Shown here: positions 37,528 through 46,240 of the stretch, in pieces
Layout of the letters: each line of letters starts with the position of its first letter
Numbering within the stretch: the first letter of the stretch is position 1
Notes under the pieces: model-generated
Told to the model about the DNA's origin: nothing
Databases searched by the model: none
The model's input: the letters and a program-made list of their open reading frames with translations, nothing else
Assembly: GCF_018613805.1 (NCBI RefSeq)
Contig: NZ_JAGGPL010000002.1
Coordinates: 245,175 to 309,174 of the forward strand
DNA length: 64,000 nucleotides
Reading direction: 5' to 3'
Origin: Arthrobacter sp. ISL-48
GTDB taxonomy: Bacteria > Actinomycetota > Actinomycetes > Actinomycetales > Micrococcaceae
Made by a program: the position numbers and the translations under genes

Positions 37528-38793
37528 ATGAAAACGCTACGCTTTACGAGGATTCTGGCGTTGGGCTCCGTACTGGTGCTGACAGCCTGTTCGCCGCCGC
37601 CCGCGATGTTGAAGGCCGACGGCGTTGAGCGGGTTTCGGTGGACCGTTCCGCTGTCACTGGCGAACTTTCAGCGTTCCGGGCTTCGGCCCTCAAGCTGGG
37701 CGATGCACTCCTGCGGGATGGGGGAGCGGGCAATGTCATCGCTTCGCCGGGCAGCCTGCTGATCGCCCTGGCCATGCTCCGAGCAGGCGCCTCCGGCGAA
37801 GCCGCGGCCGAGATGGACGCCGTGCTCGGTCTTCCGGCGGCCAACCGGGACGAGGCCATGAACGCGCTCTTGGCGTCCCTTGAGCAGTTCGACGGCGATC
37901 CCGGCTCAGTGGATGAATCAAACCCGCCATTGAAGCCCCTGATGCATGCGGCCAACGGACTGTTCGTCGACAAGAACACTGCTACGGGCGAGGCATATTT
38001 GCAGACCCTGGCACAGCAGTATGGGAGCGGTGTGTATCCGGTGGACTTCCGCGATGAAGCAACCACCAGCCCCGCGATCGACGCCTGGGTGGACAAGAAT
38101 ACCGGTGGCCGGATCAAAAAAGCGCCGGCTGCTTTTGATCCTGACAACACGTTCAGTGTGCTCAATGCGGTGTATTTCGCTGGAGCCTGGAAAACGCCGT
38201 TCAGCGCCAACGCCACGTCGGAAGCACCATTCACCAAGGCCGGCGGCGTAAAAGTCAACGTCCCGATGATGCACGGACTGCAGGACATGTCCTACGCCGA
38301 GGGGGCCGGCTGGCAGGCTGTGGACCTGCCCTTTGGTGAAGGATTCGTCATGCGGCTGGTTCTGCCGGAAGCAGGCACTGACGCCGTTGACGGCTTCGGC
38401 CCGGAGAAACTAGCCAAGATCGCGGAAGCGCTGGGAGCTGCGGGCACGGAAAGCGTCCAGCTCGCGCTTCCAACCTGGGATCACCAAAGCAACTTTGACC
38501 TGCGGGAGGTTCTGGGCGCTCTGGGCCTGCGCAGGACCCTCGCCACCTCCCAGGACTTCAATGCGATCCAGCATGGGATGCGGATTACCCAGGCGGCCCA
38601 GGCGGCCAATATCACCGTGGCCGAGAAAGGGACCATCGCCGCCGCCGTGACGCAGATCAACGCTGAGGCCGTGAGCGGGAGAGTTGTGGTTTCCCAGCGG
38701 ACCATCAGCTTCGACCGGCCGTTCCAATACCAGATCGTGCACGTTGAGACGGGGCTGCCGCTGTTTATGGGGAAAGTCGCTGATCCGCGCTGA
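37528..38793 (+). CDS. serpin family lipoprotein (serine protease inhibitor)
   Basis: 421 residues. Signal peptide with lipobox LTAC, then a full serpin fold: NVIASPGSLLIALAMLRAGA, FSVLNAVYFAGAWKTPF, LPFGEGFVMRLVLPE and the C-terminal FDRPFQYQIVHVETGLPLFMGKV, given in part. The reactive-loop hinge reads EKGTIAAAVT, the small-residue pattern needed for inhibitory insertion; the scissile bond lies in the following QINAEAVSG region. Membrane anchoring outside the cell implies protection against extracellular proteases. A GTG six bases upstream is an alternative start. Confidence 0.92.
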   Translation: MKTLRFTRILALGSVLVLTACSPPPAMLKADGVERVSVDRSAVTGELSAFRASALKLGDALLRDGGAGNVIASPGSLLIALAMLRAGASGEAAAEMDAVLGLPAANRDEAMNALLASLEQFDGDPGSVDESNPPLKPLMHAANGLFVDKNTATGEAYLQTLAQQYGSGVYPVDFRDEATTSPAIDAWVDKNTGGRIKKAPAAFDPDNTFSVLNAVYFAGAWKTPFSANATSEAPFTKAGGVKVNVPMMHGLQDMSYAEGAGWQAVDLPFGEGFVMRLVLPEAGTDAVDGFGPEKLAKIAEALGAAGTESVQLALPTWDHQSNFDLREVLGALGLRRTLATSQDFNAIQHGMRITQAAQAANITVAEKGTIAAAVTQINAEAVSGRVVVSQRTISFDRPFQYQIVHVETGLPLFMGKVADPR

Positions 38794-38910
38794 GGATGCG
38801 CGCCAAGGCCGGGGCTCCAGCGCCCGAGTAGCGCGAAATCGCCGGAAGCGTGCGGGTTCGCTGGAAGTTTCCGGCGAACTGGACGGCTTCCGGCGAGCTC
38901 GGTGGGAGGG

Positions 38911-39780
38911 CTAATCCAGCAGCACCCGCAGCAACCGGTTCTTGAATTCCTGCTCCCGGAAGAGGTCCTTCCATTCCACCCGCAGAAAGCGCCAGCCTTC
39001 CTCCATCAGGGCCTTCTCCCGTCGGCGCTCCTGGAACAGCACTTCTGCCGTGGGTTTGTAGTCGAAGTACTTGGTCTTGGCGTCGAACTCCAGCGCTACT
39101 TTTTCTTCTTTCCAGCCGAAGTCAAGGCGATGATTTCCGGCCCTTGTCTGAATCTCGAGCTGGGGCTGAGGAGATTTGATGCGCAGCCTGTGGATCAGCT
39201 CGCGGGTGAGGGTTTCACCCGCTGACTCAGACCGTGCGTCGGCGTTTTCCAGGACTTTTCGGAACGTGCAGATTCCCCTCCGGCCATCAAGGGACCGTGC
39301 TGTTTGTTGCAGCCAGGTGGGATCGGCTCCGCGGCGGAGGGCCTGGTCCATAAGTATCAACGCCTTCGGGTAGGGAAGCCACATGGCGCAATCCGCGGCG
39401 GTACGTTCCAGTGACGTTGTGCGAAGCCCGTCCACTATCACCAGTTCATGTGGTGTGAAGGGACGCGTATGGCACAGCACGTCCTTGCCATGGCGTTCAC
39501 TGGACGGCGAAATCCTTTGCAATACATGGACGATGTCGTCCACGTCCCAGAGGTACAGGCGGTGGAGGCGTGCTGCCGAGGTGTGGCAGTAAGCGAAGTC
39601 TCCCGCCGACGTCGTACGTGTTCCGTGGGCGTGGGCATGGATGCGCTGCAGGCTTCGCATCGCTGGTTCCTGCTTTTTCCATAGGCTGGCTCTGATGTAG
39701 CACCCATAGCGGAGCCGCACCAGCGCGCCGGACGCAAGGAGCTGCTTGATACTTCGCGCGTTGTAGCCCAGAGGTGCCAC
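38911..39780 (-). CDS. AbiEi-like / DUF559-type putative nuclease-fold protein
   Basis: 289 residues. The N-terminus (ARSIKQLLASGALVRLRYGCYIRA) resembles the winged-helix domain of AbiEi-type antitoxins. The C-terminus (LDFGWKEEKVALEFDAKTKYFDY, then RREKALMEEGWRFLRVEW, given in parts) resembles the Vsr/DUF559 endonuclease-like fold, with the D..EFD.K core. Such two-domain proteins are frequent, often solitary, in actinobacteria and have no established function. No toxin gene is adjacent. The start is seven bases past the tgt stop. Confidence 0.7.
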   Translation of the reverse strand: MAPLGYNARSIKQLLASGALVRLRYGCYIRASLWKKQEPAMRSLQRIHAHAHGTRTTSAGDFAYCHTSAARLHRLYLWDVDDIVHVLQRISPSSERHGKDVLCHTRPFTPHELVIVDGLRTTSLERTAADCAMWLPYPKALILMDQALRRGADPTWLQQTARSLDGRRGICTFRKVLENADARSESAGETLTRELIHRLRIKSPQPQLEIQTRAGNHRLDFGWKEEKVALEFDAKTKYFDYKPTAEVLFQERRREKALMEEGWRFLRVEWKDLFREQEFKNRLLRVLLD

Positions 39781-39787
39781 ACGTGCG

Positions 39788-41104
39788 CTACGGGTAGTAC
39801 TGCGCCAGGGTCTCGGCTTTGAACTCGAAGAAGCGGCCCGATTCGATGGCCTGCCGGGCGTCGTCCACCATCTTCACTACGAAGCGCTCGTTATGGATGG
39901 AGATGAGGGTGGCCGAGACCATTTCCTTGGCCTTGTACAGGTGATGGATGTAGGCCCGGGAATAATTCGAGCAGGCGTAGCAGTCGCAGCCCTCCTGCAG
40001 CGGACCGAAGTCGCGCTTGTACTTCGCCCCAGAGAGATTGAAGCGGCCTTGCGGAGTGTAGAACGCGGAGTTGCGGGCCACTCGCGTGGGGGAGACACAG
40101 TCGAACGTGTCCGCGCCGTTCTCGATGGCGGTAAAGATGTCGTCAGGTTCGGAGATGCCCAGCAGGTGCCGGGGCTTGTCCTCCGGCAGCTCCTCGTTGC
40201 ACCAGCGCACGATGGTGCCCAGGTTTTCCTTTTCCAAGGCACCTCCGATGCCGTAGCCATCGAACGGCATGGCTCCGAGGTCCCGGCAGGCCTTCCGGCG
40301 CAGGTCCTCGTACTGTGCCCCCTGGATCACGCCGAACAGCGCCTGATACGGCTTTCCCGTCCGCGATGAGGTCAGCCGGAAATGCTCCTCCAGGCAGCGC
40401 AGGGCCCACAGCCGGGTCCGCTCCAGCGACTCCTCCTGGTAGCCGCGGGAGTTCTGCAGCGTGGTCAGCTCGTCAAAGGCGAACATGATGTCCGCGCCGA
40501 TCTGGTGCTGGACCTGCATCGAGATCTCCGGGGTGAAGCGGTGGCGGTCGCCGTTGAGGTGGCTCTTGAACCAGACGCCGTCGTCGTCGATATGGGCCAG
40601 GCGTTCCTTGCCTGGAGCCACGGCATCGTCCGGTCCGGATGTATCCACATGCTTCATGTCGATGACCTTCTTGAAGCCCGAGCCCAGGCTCATGACCTGG
40701 AACCCGCCTGAGTCCGTGAAGGTGGGGCCGGGCCAGTTCATGAACGCACCGACGCCACCCGCCTCGTCCAGGATTTCCGGGCCCGGCTGCAGGTACAGGT
40801 GGTAGGCGTTGGCCAGGAGCGCTTGGGCCCCCAAATCGGCCATGGATTCCGGCAGCACAGCCTTCACCGTGGCTTTAGTTCCGACGGCGATGAAGGCCGG
40901 CGTCCGTATTCGGCCATGGGGAGTGGTGATGGTTCCCGTCCGGCCCAGGAACTCACCGCCGTTTTGTTCGATTTGGGCCGCAGACGGCGAGCAACTGTCA
41001 CTCAACCGGCTGCCGACGCTGAACGAGAACTCCGACTGCGCGGACGGGGCGGCAGGGTCGGAAGCCGAGTGATCGGCAGAAGCGGGCGCAGGGGTGGCTG
41101 ACAC
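39788..41104 (-). CDS. tgt: tRNA-guanine transglycosylase
   Basis: 438 residues with an extended, poorly conserved N-terminus of about 55 residues. Catalytic segments are clear: PTFTDSGGFQVMSL (general-base Asp), FDCVSPTRVARNSAFY (nucleophilic Asp) and the zinc site CDCYACSNYSRAYIHHL. The enzyme swaps guanine 34 for a queuine precursor or queuine in Asn, Asp, His and Tyr tRNAs. No other queuosine genes are in the window, so it may use salvaged base. The start is a GTG at 41104. Confidence 0.95.
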   Translation of the reverse strand: MSATPAPASADHSASDPAAPSAQSEFSFSVGSRLSDSCSPSAAQIEQNGGEFLGRTGTITTPHGRIRTPAFIAVGTKATVKAVLPESMADLGAQALLANAYHLYLQPGPEILDEAGGVGAFMNWPGPTFTDSGGFQVMSLGSGFKKVIDMKHVDTSGPDDAVAPGKERLAHIDDDGVWFKSHLNGDRHRFTPEISMQVQHQIGADIMFAFDELTTLQNSRGYQEESLERTRLWALRCLEEHFRLTSSRTGKPYQALFGVIQGAQYEDLRRKACRDLGAMPFDGYGIGGALEKENLGTIVRWCNEELPEDKPRHLLGISEPDDIFTAIENGADTFDCVSPTRVARNSAFYTPQGRFNLSGAKYKRDFGPLQEGCDCYACSNYSRAYIHHLYKAKEMVSATLISIHNERFVVKMVDDARQAIESGRFFEFKAETLAQYYP

Positions 41105-41138
41105 GGTTACCAGTGTGCCAGCTACCAGCCCGGATCCC

Positions 41139-41864
41139 TCAGCCGGGCGGCCCGGATGTGGGGTAGTTCTCAGAGCGCCAGCCCTGCCAGAGGGCGCGCA
41201 AGGACTCTAGTTTGGCGGCACCCAGATCGTAGGTGGAAACGATCACGAGGGCGCCGCCGTCGGGCCGGATCTCCTCCATGACGGGCTGGTCGGCCACAAT
41301 CAGCAGGCCGTCCCCATGTTCTGCATAGCCGTGGACGGTGAGCCCGACCTGGTGGTTGCTCCGGTACCACACCTTGCCTGAGATCTCCTCCCCGGTGCCC
41401 AGCGTCAGCTCGTAGTTCTCGCCGGGCTTAGGCACCTCGGATAGCCCCAGCTTCTCAATGGCGGAGCCGGAACCTCCTGGAATCTCGAACAACGATGTGT
41501 GCCGTTTGCCGTGAGGGTGCCGTTCCAGGGCGAACCTGAGCTGCTCCAGGAACGTCAGCCATCCCTGGGTGACGTCCTCGTCCCAGGCGGCCCACTCCGA
41601 GTTGTGGTCCAAGGCCGCACGGGTCACGCTGACCTGGGTCCCGGTGGCAACGGGTTTAAGCTCGAAGACGTCGCCGCCGTTGGTGGTCAGGCTGGTGTGG
41701 TCCGGTGCTTCAACAACGTTGCTGCCAAAGTAGATCTCGTTGATTTCGGCGGCCTGGTCATCGGCCTCCCAACCGTGCCATTGGGCCACCTTGGACGGTT
41801 CGCGCAGCATGGTCCAGACCTGCGGCGCGTCGGCATTTATCACCACGCTCAGATTGTTCGTCAT
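41139..41864 (-). CDS. SRPBCC domain protein
   Basis: 241 residues from the ATG at 41864 (MTNNLSVVINADAPQVWTML). The N-terminal half is an AHSA1-type START-like barrel (TSLTTNGGDVFELKPVATGTQ, then LTFLEQLRFALERH, given in parts); the C-terminal half looks like a second ligand-binding repeat. These proteins bind hydrophobic ligands; the role here is unknown. It sits just upstream of tgt on the same strand, 34 bases apart. Confidence 0.75.
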   Translation of the reverse strand: MTNNLSVVINADAPQVWTMLREPSKVAQWHGWEADDQAAEINEIYFGSNVVEAPDHTSLTTNGGDVFELKPVATGTQVSVTRAALDHNSEWAAWDEDVTQGWLTFLEQLRFALERHPHGKRHTSLFEIPGGSGSAIEKLGLSEVPKPGENYELTLGTGEEISGKVWYRSNHQVGLTVHGYAEHGDGLLIVADQPVMEEIRPDGGALVIVSTYDLGAAKLESLRALWQGWRSENYPTSGPPG

Positions 41865-41945
41865 AGCCCGAATGTACAACTCAGGGACAGCGCCGGGTAG
41901 GGGCAGTTGCCAAGCCGCGCCATGGCACCCCGAAGGCTGGAACGA

Positions 41946-42917
41946 TCAGGCGCGGACGGCCTCGAGCTCGTTACTGATCCGGCGCTGGAGCTCGGTGAGG
42001 CCGATCGTCTCGGAACCGCCGTGCGCCCGCAGGAAGAGCAGGGATTCCAGGCGGAGCAGCCGCCATTCCCGCTCGGCCTCGTGGTTGGAGTTGTCGATGG
42101 AACGGAAGATCTCTTTGTCGTACAGGTTGGGCTCGTTCAGGGAACGCTGGCGGACTTTGGCGTTCATCCGCGCCTTGAACGGGTCCGTCTCCTGGTTCTC
42201 CGGCGTGCGCAGCAGTTTCTCGTACACCTCGGCGCGTTCCTCCCTCCCGTCCTGCCGGCAGATGTAGCTCGAGAGCGCCAACGACGCCTCTACCGATGCC
42301 CACCTGCCGGGATTGCCGTCGAACGGCAGGACATTGAGCAGGTCGGCCACGGCCAGCGACCCGTCCGGATCCTTGAGGGTAATGAACAGTTCGTGGGCCA
42401 GGTCGCTGAGGTCCTTGAGGCAGCTCCCGGACTTGACGTTGATCCCCTTGGCCAGCTTCTCGGCCAGCAGCAGCACCCCGACGGCGTCGGGGTGGGCTTC
42501 GGCGACGGCCCCCACCACGGCCTCGGGCGTCCCCTGCGGTGCCGGAATCAATGAGAGCTCTTCCGCGGTGGGGCCACTCGCTGCGGGCGGGATGGCAGGC
42601 AGCGGAGGCACGACGACGACGGGAGCCGCCGGAGCTGACCCGGCCTCCTTGAGGGGGTTCTCCGCCACCGGAAGCTGGGTGACGCCGTCGGGCGTTACAT
42701 CCAGAACCTGCACTGAGGAGTCCACGGCAATGCGCACCGTCCCACCGCCGGAGAGGCCGGCGACGACCAGGGCGGGGGCGCCAAAATCGTCCGACTCAAA
42801 CTCCACCTGCTGGATTTCTGCGGTGCGTTTGCCGTCGGGAAGAAGGAGCTGATCGCCGGTCTTCAGAGATCCAGCCTGCTTTTCGCTGTAGTGCCGGGCG
42901 GCTGGGGTTTCGGTCAT
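41946..42917 (-). CDS. conserved hypothetical protein
   Basis: 323 residues with no function I recognise. Residues 1-75 look like a small beta-rich domain (GDQLLLPDGKRTAEIQQVEF). A Pro/Ala/Val linker follows (about 85-125). The C-terminal 190 residues are helical (LAEKLAKGINVKSGSCLKDL, VYEKLLRTPENQETDP) and may be a repeat-like scaffold; I associate this with DUF6707 only tentatively. No signal peptide or membrane helix. Confidence 0.65.
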   Translation of the reverse strand: MTETPAARHYSEKQAGSLKTGDQLLLPDGKRTAEIQQVEFESDDFGAPALVVAGLSGGGTVRIAVDSSVQVLDVTPDGVTQLPVAENPLKEAGSAPAAPVVVVPPLPAIPPAASGPTAEELSLIPAPQGTPEAVVGAVAEAHPDAVGVLLLAEKLAKGINVKSGSCLKDLSDLAHELFITLKDPDGSLAVADLLNVLPFDGNPGRWASVEASLALSSYICRQDGREERAEVYEKLLRTPENQETDPFKARMNAKVRQRSLNEPNLYDKEIFRSIDNSNHEAEREWRLLRLESLLFLRAHGGSETIGLTELQRRISNELEAVRA

Positions 42918-43003
42918 GGGAGTCCTTAAGTTCTCTTGCGGTCCGCCCTACAGTCTACAAAGGAGGACCCCGGAAGTCGGGGACGCCGGGTCGCCTGAGG
43001 GCG

Positions 43004-43543
43004 TCAGAAGCCCACTCCCGCAAACGCCAGCGCCTGGCGGATCAGTGCGCCGCGTCCGCCGCTGAACTCGAGCTGGACGCCGGGGCTGAGCACCTCCTCG
43101 GGGGTCATCCAGGTCAGTTCAAGGGCGTCCTGGCGGGGTTCACATTCACCGGTCACCGGGATGACATAAGCCAGCGACACGGCGTGTTGGCGCTCGTCCG
43201 TAAATCCCGTCTGGGACGGGGCGGGGAAGTATTCGGCCACCGTGAAGGGAACCGGGCTGATAGGGAGCTGCGGGAAGGCCAGCGGGCCCAGGTCCTTCTC
43301 CATGTGGCGCAGGAGGGCGGCGCGAATGGTCTCGCGGTAGATGACGCGGCCGGACACGAGCGAGCGGATCATGGCACCGTCCTCGTCGGCCTGCAGCAGG
43401 GTGCCCACTTCGTTCACGAATCCCAATGGATCCAGCCTGACTGGAACAGCTTCCACATACACCATGGGGAGCCTCCCACGTGCCTCAAAGAGGTCCTCTG
43501 CGGAGAGCCAGCCGGGATTCGGGTCAGGTGTGCGAACGTTCAT
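43004..43543 (-). CDS. NUDIX hydrolase family protein (DUF4916 type)
   Basis: 179 residues, starting MNVRTPDPNPGWLS. The family resemblance lies in YVEAVPVRLDPLGFVNEVG, GRVIYRETIRAALLRHME and HAVSLAYVIPVTGE. The strict Nudix box GX5EX7REUXEEXGU is degenerate: the helix reads YRETIRAALLRHMEKDLG. Catalysis is therefore uncertain. Confidence 0.72.
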   Translation of the reverse strand: MNVRTPDPNPGWLSAEDLFEARGRLPMVYVEAVPVRLDPLGFVNEVGTLLQADEDGAMIRSLVSGRVIYRETIRAALLRHMEKDLGPLAFPQLPISPVPFTVAEYFPAPSQTGFTDERQHAVSLAYVIPVTGECEPRQDALELTWMTPEEVLSPGVQLEFSGGRGALIRQALAFAGVGF

Positions 43544-43599
43544 GGTTAAGTTCTACCCCATCAGACGGCTGCCGGCCGGTGAGGGGTGGATTCCGCGCT

Positions 43600-44394
43600 C
43601 TAAGCGTCGTCCGCAACGCCGGCATCTGAGCCTTTGATGCGGCGCGTGGAAATCCAGAGGGTGGGCGGCACCGGGAGGCCTGTTCCATGTGCGGCGTCGT
43701 CCACCGCAGCGTCGGGGTTGGCGATGTGAAGCGTCCGGCTGAAGGCTTCCTCAGTCACGCCCACCTCGTGCCCAGCGGCGGTGAGGCGGTCGCGCAAGGT
43801 GTCCAGGTCGCCGTCGTACTCAAACCCCAGCCCGGACCGCGGCGGGCCGGAAGCCGGGCGCACCATCAGCACCCCGCCGTTCTTGGCTGTGAAGTCGGCG
43901 GTTTCGTCGTCATCGGGGACGGGGCGGAACCTTGCGCCAATGTCCCTCAGCGTCTGCGCGGCAGCGGCGGGCTCCTCCGTAAACCAGACTCCGACGACGG
44001 CCAGGGCACCGTCAGCGTGCTGAGACGTGGCCCAGCTGCCGTCCGCCGTGCGGGCGGCCGGGTCCGCCAGGAAGCTGAAGCTGTCCTGGCCGGTGATCCG
44101 GCAGGACTCGCCGTGGTCCGTATCAATCAGTTCGGCCGGTGTGCTGCCGGCCTCCGGTCCGGCCTGGTTGGTGCGCCGGGCGAACTCGGCAAGATCGCCA
44201 ACCTCGACGCCGAGGACTGTGGTTCCGTCATTCGGCGCGCCTGCTTCCGCGAGGTGGAGGGCAAGCCTGCCGGCGCCGGCGTCGAACTCGCGCCAGGAGC
44301 CGTCATCCGCGGTTTTGGCCAGCCCCAGGACCGTGAGCAGTTGTTCCCAGGGTTCCATTCGGGACGTGAAGTGGACGGGGCGGACACGCAGCAT
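43600..44394 (-). CDS. VOC (glyoxalase/bleomycin-resistance fold) family protein
   Basis: 264 residues from the ATG at 44394 (MLRVRPVHFTSRMEPWEQLL), giving two to three VOC beta-alpha-beta-beta-beta modules, for example TTVLGVEVGDLAEFARR and SGLGFEYDGDLDTLRDRL. Metal ligands cannot be assigned with confidence. Cytosolic; function unknown. Confidence 0.75.
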   Translation of the reverse strand: MLRVRPVHFTSRMEPWEQLLTVLGLAKTADDGSWREFDAGAGRLALHLAEAGAPNDGTTVLGVEVGDLAEFARRTNQAGPEAGSTPAELIDTDHGESCRITGQDSFSFLADPAARTADGSWATSQHADGALAVVGVWFTEEPAAAAQTLRDIGARFRPVPDDDETADFTAKNGGVLMVRPASGPPRSGLGFEYDGDLDTLRDRLTAAGHEVGVTEEAFSRTLHIANPDAAVDDAAHGTGLPVPPTLWISTRRIKGSDAGVADDA

Positions 44395-44477
44395 GGTTTC
44401 TCCTCGAATCCGGGACAGCGCGGATATGGTCATCATGCCACGACTCGAATAGGACTCGCCCGGGGCAGAATAGGCCC

Positions 44478-45077
44478 ATGGCCATTGAACTCGAGGAACT
44501 GCTGGTGCCCGACGCCGAGTCGTGGCGGTCCTGGCTGGAAGCCAATCACCGGGACAGTCCCGGGGTGTGGCTGGTGCTTCACAAGAAGGGCGGCGACGTC
44601 ACCGCGCTGGACTACGATGCGGCCCTTGATGAGGCGCTGTGCTTCGGCTGGATCGACGGGCAGAGCAAAAAGCGCGACGGCGGCAGCTACTTCCAGCGCA
44701 TGACCCGCCGCGGCCCGAAAAGCCCCTGGTCCGAGCGGAATGTGGGGCATGTTGCCCGGTTGGAGGCAGCCGGGAAGATGGCGGACGCCGGCCGCGCCGC
44801 TGTCGAAAGCGCCAAGGCGGACGGCCGCTGGGAGTCTGCCTATGCGGGACAGGCGACGGCGGAGGTCCCGCCCGATCTTGCCGCAGCGATAGCCGCCGTC
44901 CCGGAGGCGCAGGCGATGTTCGATGTCCTGACGTCCGTGAACCGTTATGCACTGATCTATCGGACGAATTCGGTGAAGCAGGCGGCAACGCGGGAAAGGA
45001 AGATCGCGGGCTTTGTGGAGATGCTGGCCCGCGGTGAGGCTCCGTACCCACAGCAGAAGAAGCCCGCCGCGGGCTGA
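44478..45077 (+). CDS. YdeI/OmpD-associated family protein
   Basis: 199 residues. LLVPDAESWRSWLEANH, ALDEALCFGWIDGQSKK and RMTRRGPKSPWSERNVG form the typical core, ending in a KQAATRERKIAGFVEMLARG tail, the OmdA-type C-terminus. Cytosolic despite the family name; E. coli relatives affect polymyxin resistance. It converges with the iron transporter operon, five bases from its end. Confidence 0.85.
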   Translation: MAIELEELLVPDAESWRSWLEANHRDSPGVWLVLHKKGGDVTALDYDAALDEALCFGWIDGQSKKRDGGSYFQRMTRRGPKSPWSERNVGHVARLEAAGKMADAGRAAVESAKADGRWESAYAGQATAEVPPDLAAAIAAVPEAQAMFDVLTSVNRYALIYRTNSVKQAATRERKIAGFVEMLARGEAPYPQQKKPAAG

Positions 45078-45082
45078 GGAAT

Positions 45083-46240
45083 TCAGTCGTCCAGCGGAAA
45101 GGCCACGGCTTCGCCAACCACGCGCAGGCAGAGCTCCATCCCGGGCCGTGCGATGGAGGCGTTCCAGTGCCTGATGGTGATTATTTCTCCGCCGCCGGGA
45201 TAGCGGTGGTCCGCCCCGTCCTCCAGCTCAGGTGGTACGGCCAGTTTGAGCCGCACCGTGGTTTCCGGGCCGAAGTAGTCGGTATCCACCACGACGCCGC
45301 GGATGGGTCCGTCCTCGGCGATACGGATCTGCTCCGGCCGCAGCATGAGCTGGACACGGCCCTGCGCAGGCGGCCGGCGGACGGGGATGCCGCCCAGTGA
45401 GCAGGTGGCGAGGGAGCCTTCCATCCAGGCATCCAGGATGACGGCGTCGCCCAGGAATTCCGCCGTGGCCCGGTCCGCGGGGCGGGTGTACACCACAAAG
45501 GGGTTTCCGATCTGGGCCAGCTTGCCGCCGCGCATCACGGCCACCTGGTCCGCGAAGGAGAGGGCCTCGGCCTGGTCGTGCGTCACCAGGATGGTGGTGA
45601 CGCCGGCCTTGTTCAGGACCTTTGCCACCGCACGACGGGTGGCAACGCGCAGCCCGGCATCCAGTGCGGAGAAAGGCTCGTCCAGCAGCATCAGCTCGGG
45701 TTCCCGGGCCAGCGCTCGGGCCAGGGCCACTCGTTGCTGCTGCCCGCCGGAGAGCTGGTGCGGGCGGCGTCTGGCCATGGCCGGGTCCAGGGAGACCATC
45801 TCCAGCAGCTCGCTGACCCGGTCTGCAACGGCTTTGCGGCCGCCGGGGAGTCTGGTTGTGTCAAGGCCGAAGGCAACGTTCTGCCCCACGGTGAGATGGG
45901 GGAACAGGGCGCCGTCCTGGGCCACATACCCAATGTGGCGTTTGTGCGCAGGCAGCCAGACGCCGTCGCCCGCTACCTTGGTGCCGTTCAGCGAGATGCT
46001 GCCGGTGTCCGGATGCTCAAAGCCGGCGATCAGCCGCAGGAGGGTCGTCTTGCCGGAGCCTGACGGGCCCACGATTGCCGTGGTCCCGCCCTTGGCCACA
46101 GACAGGTTCACGCCCTTGAGGACGTCCTGGGACCCGAAGTTTTTGGTGACATCGGCGATCTGCAGGTGGCTGTTGGTGGTGGGTGCCACCGATGGCGCGA
46201 TCCGTGGTTCCGGAAGCCTGGAGGGGGATTGTTCGGTCAC
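45083..46240 (-). CDS. fbpC: iron(III) ABC transporter ATP-binding protein
   Basis: 385 residues with Walker A GPSGSGKTTLLRL, ABC signature LSGGQQQRVALARAL, Walker B LMLLDEPFSALD and a C-terminal TOBE-type domain. It powers the permease whose gene overlaps it by four bases. The substrate is assigned from the binding protein and the upstream iron box. Confidence 0.9.
   Translation of the reverse strand: MTEQSPSRLPEPRIAPSVAPTTNSHLQIADVTKNFGSQDVLKGVNLSVAKGGTTAIVGPSGSGKTTLLRLIAGFEHPDTGSISLNGTKVAGDGVWLPAHKRHIGYVAQDGALFPHLTVGQNVAFGLDTTRLPGGRKAVADRVSELLEMVSLDPAMARRRPHQLSGGQQQRVALARALAREPELMLLDEPFSALDAGLRVATRRAVAKVLNKAGVTTILVTHDQAEALSFADQVAVMRGGKLAQIGNPFVVYTRPADRATAEFLGDAVILDAWMEGSLATCSLGGIPVRRPPAQGRVQLMLRPEQIRIAEDGPIRGVVVDTDYFGPETTVRLKLAVPPELEDGADHRYPGGGEIITIRHWNASIARPGMELCLRVVGEAVAFPLDD

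Noticed and set aside
35838..38288. An 816-codon open frame on the minus strand
   Set aside because: It runs antisense to the MHS transporter and the serpin, both of which have clear family motifs; the translation is low-complexity Arg/Gly/Asp typical of high-GC shadow frames.
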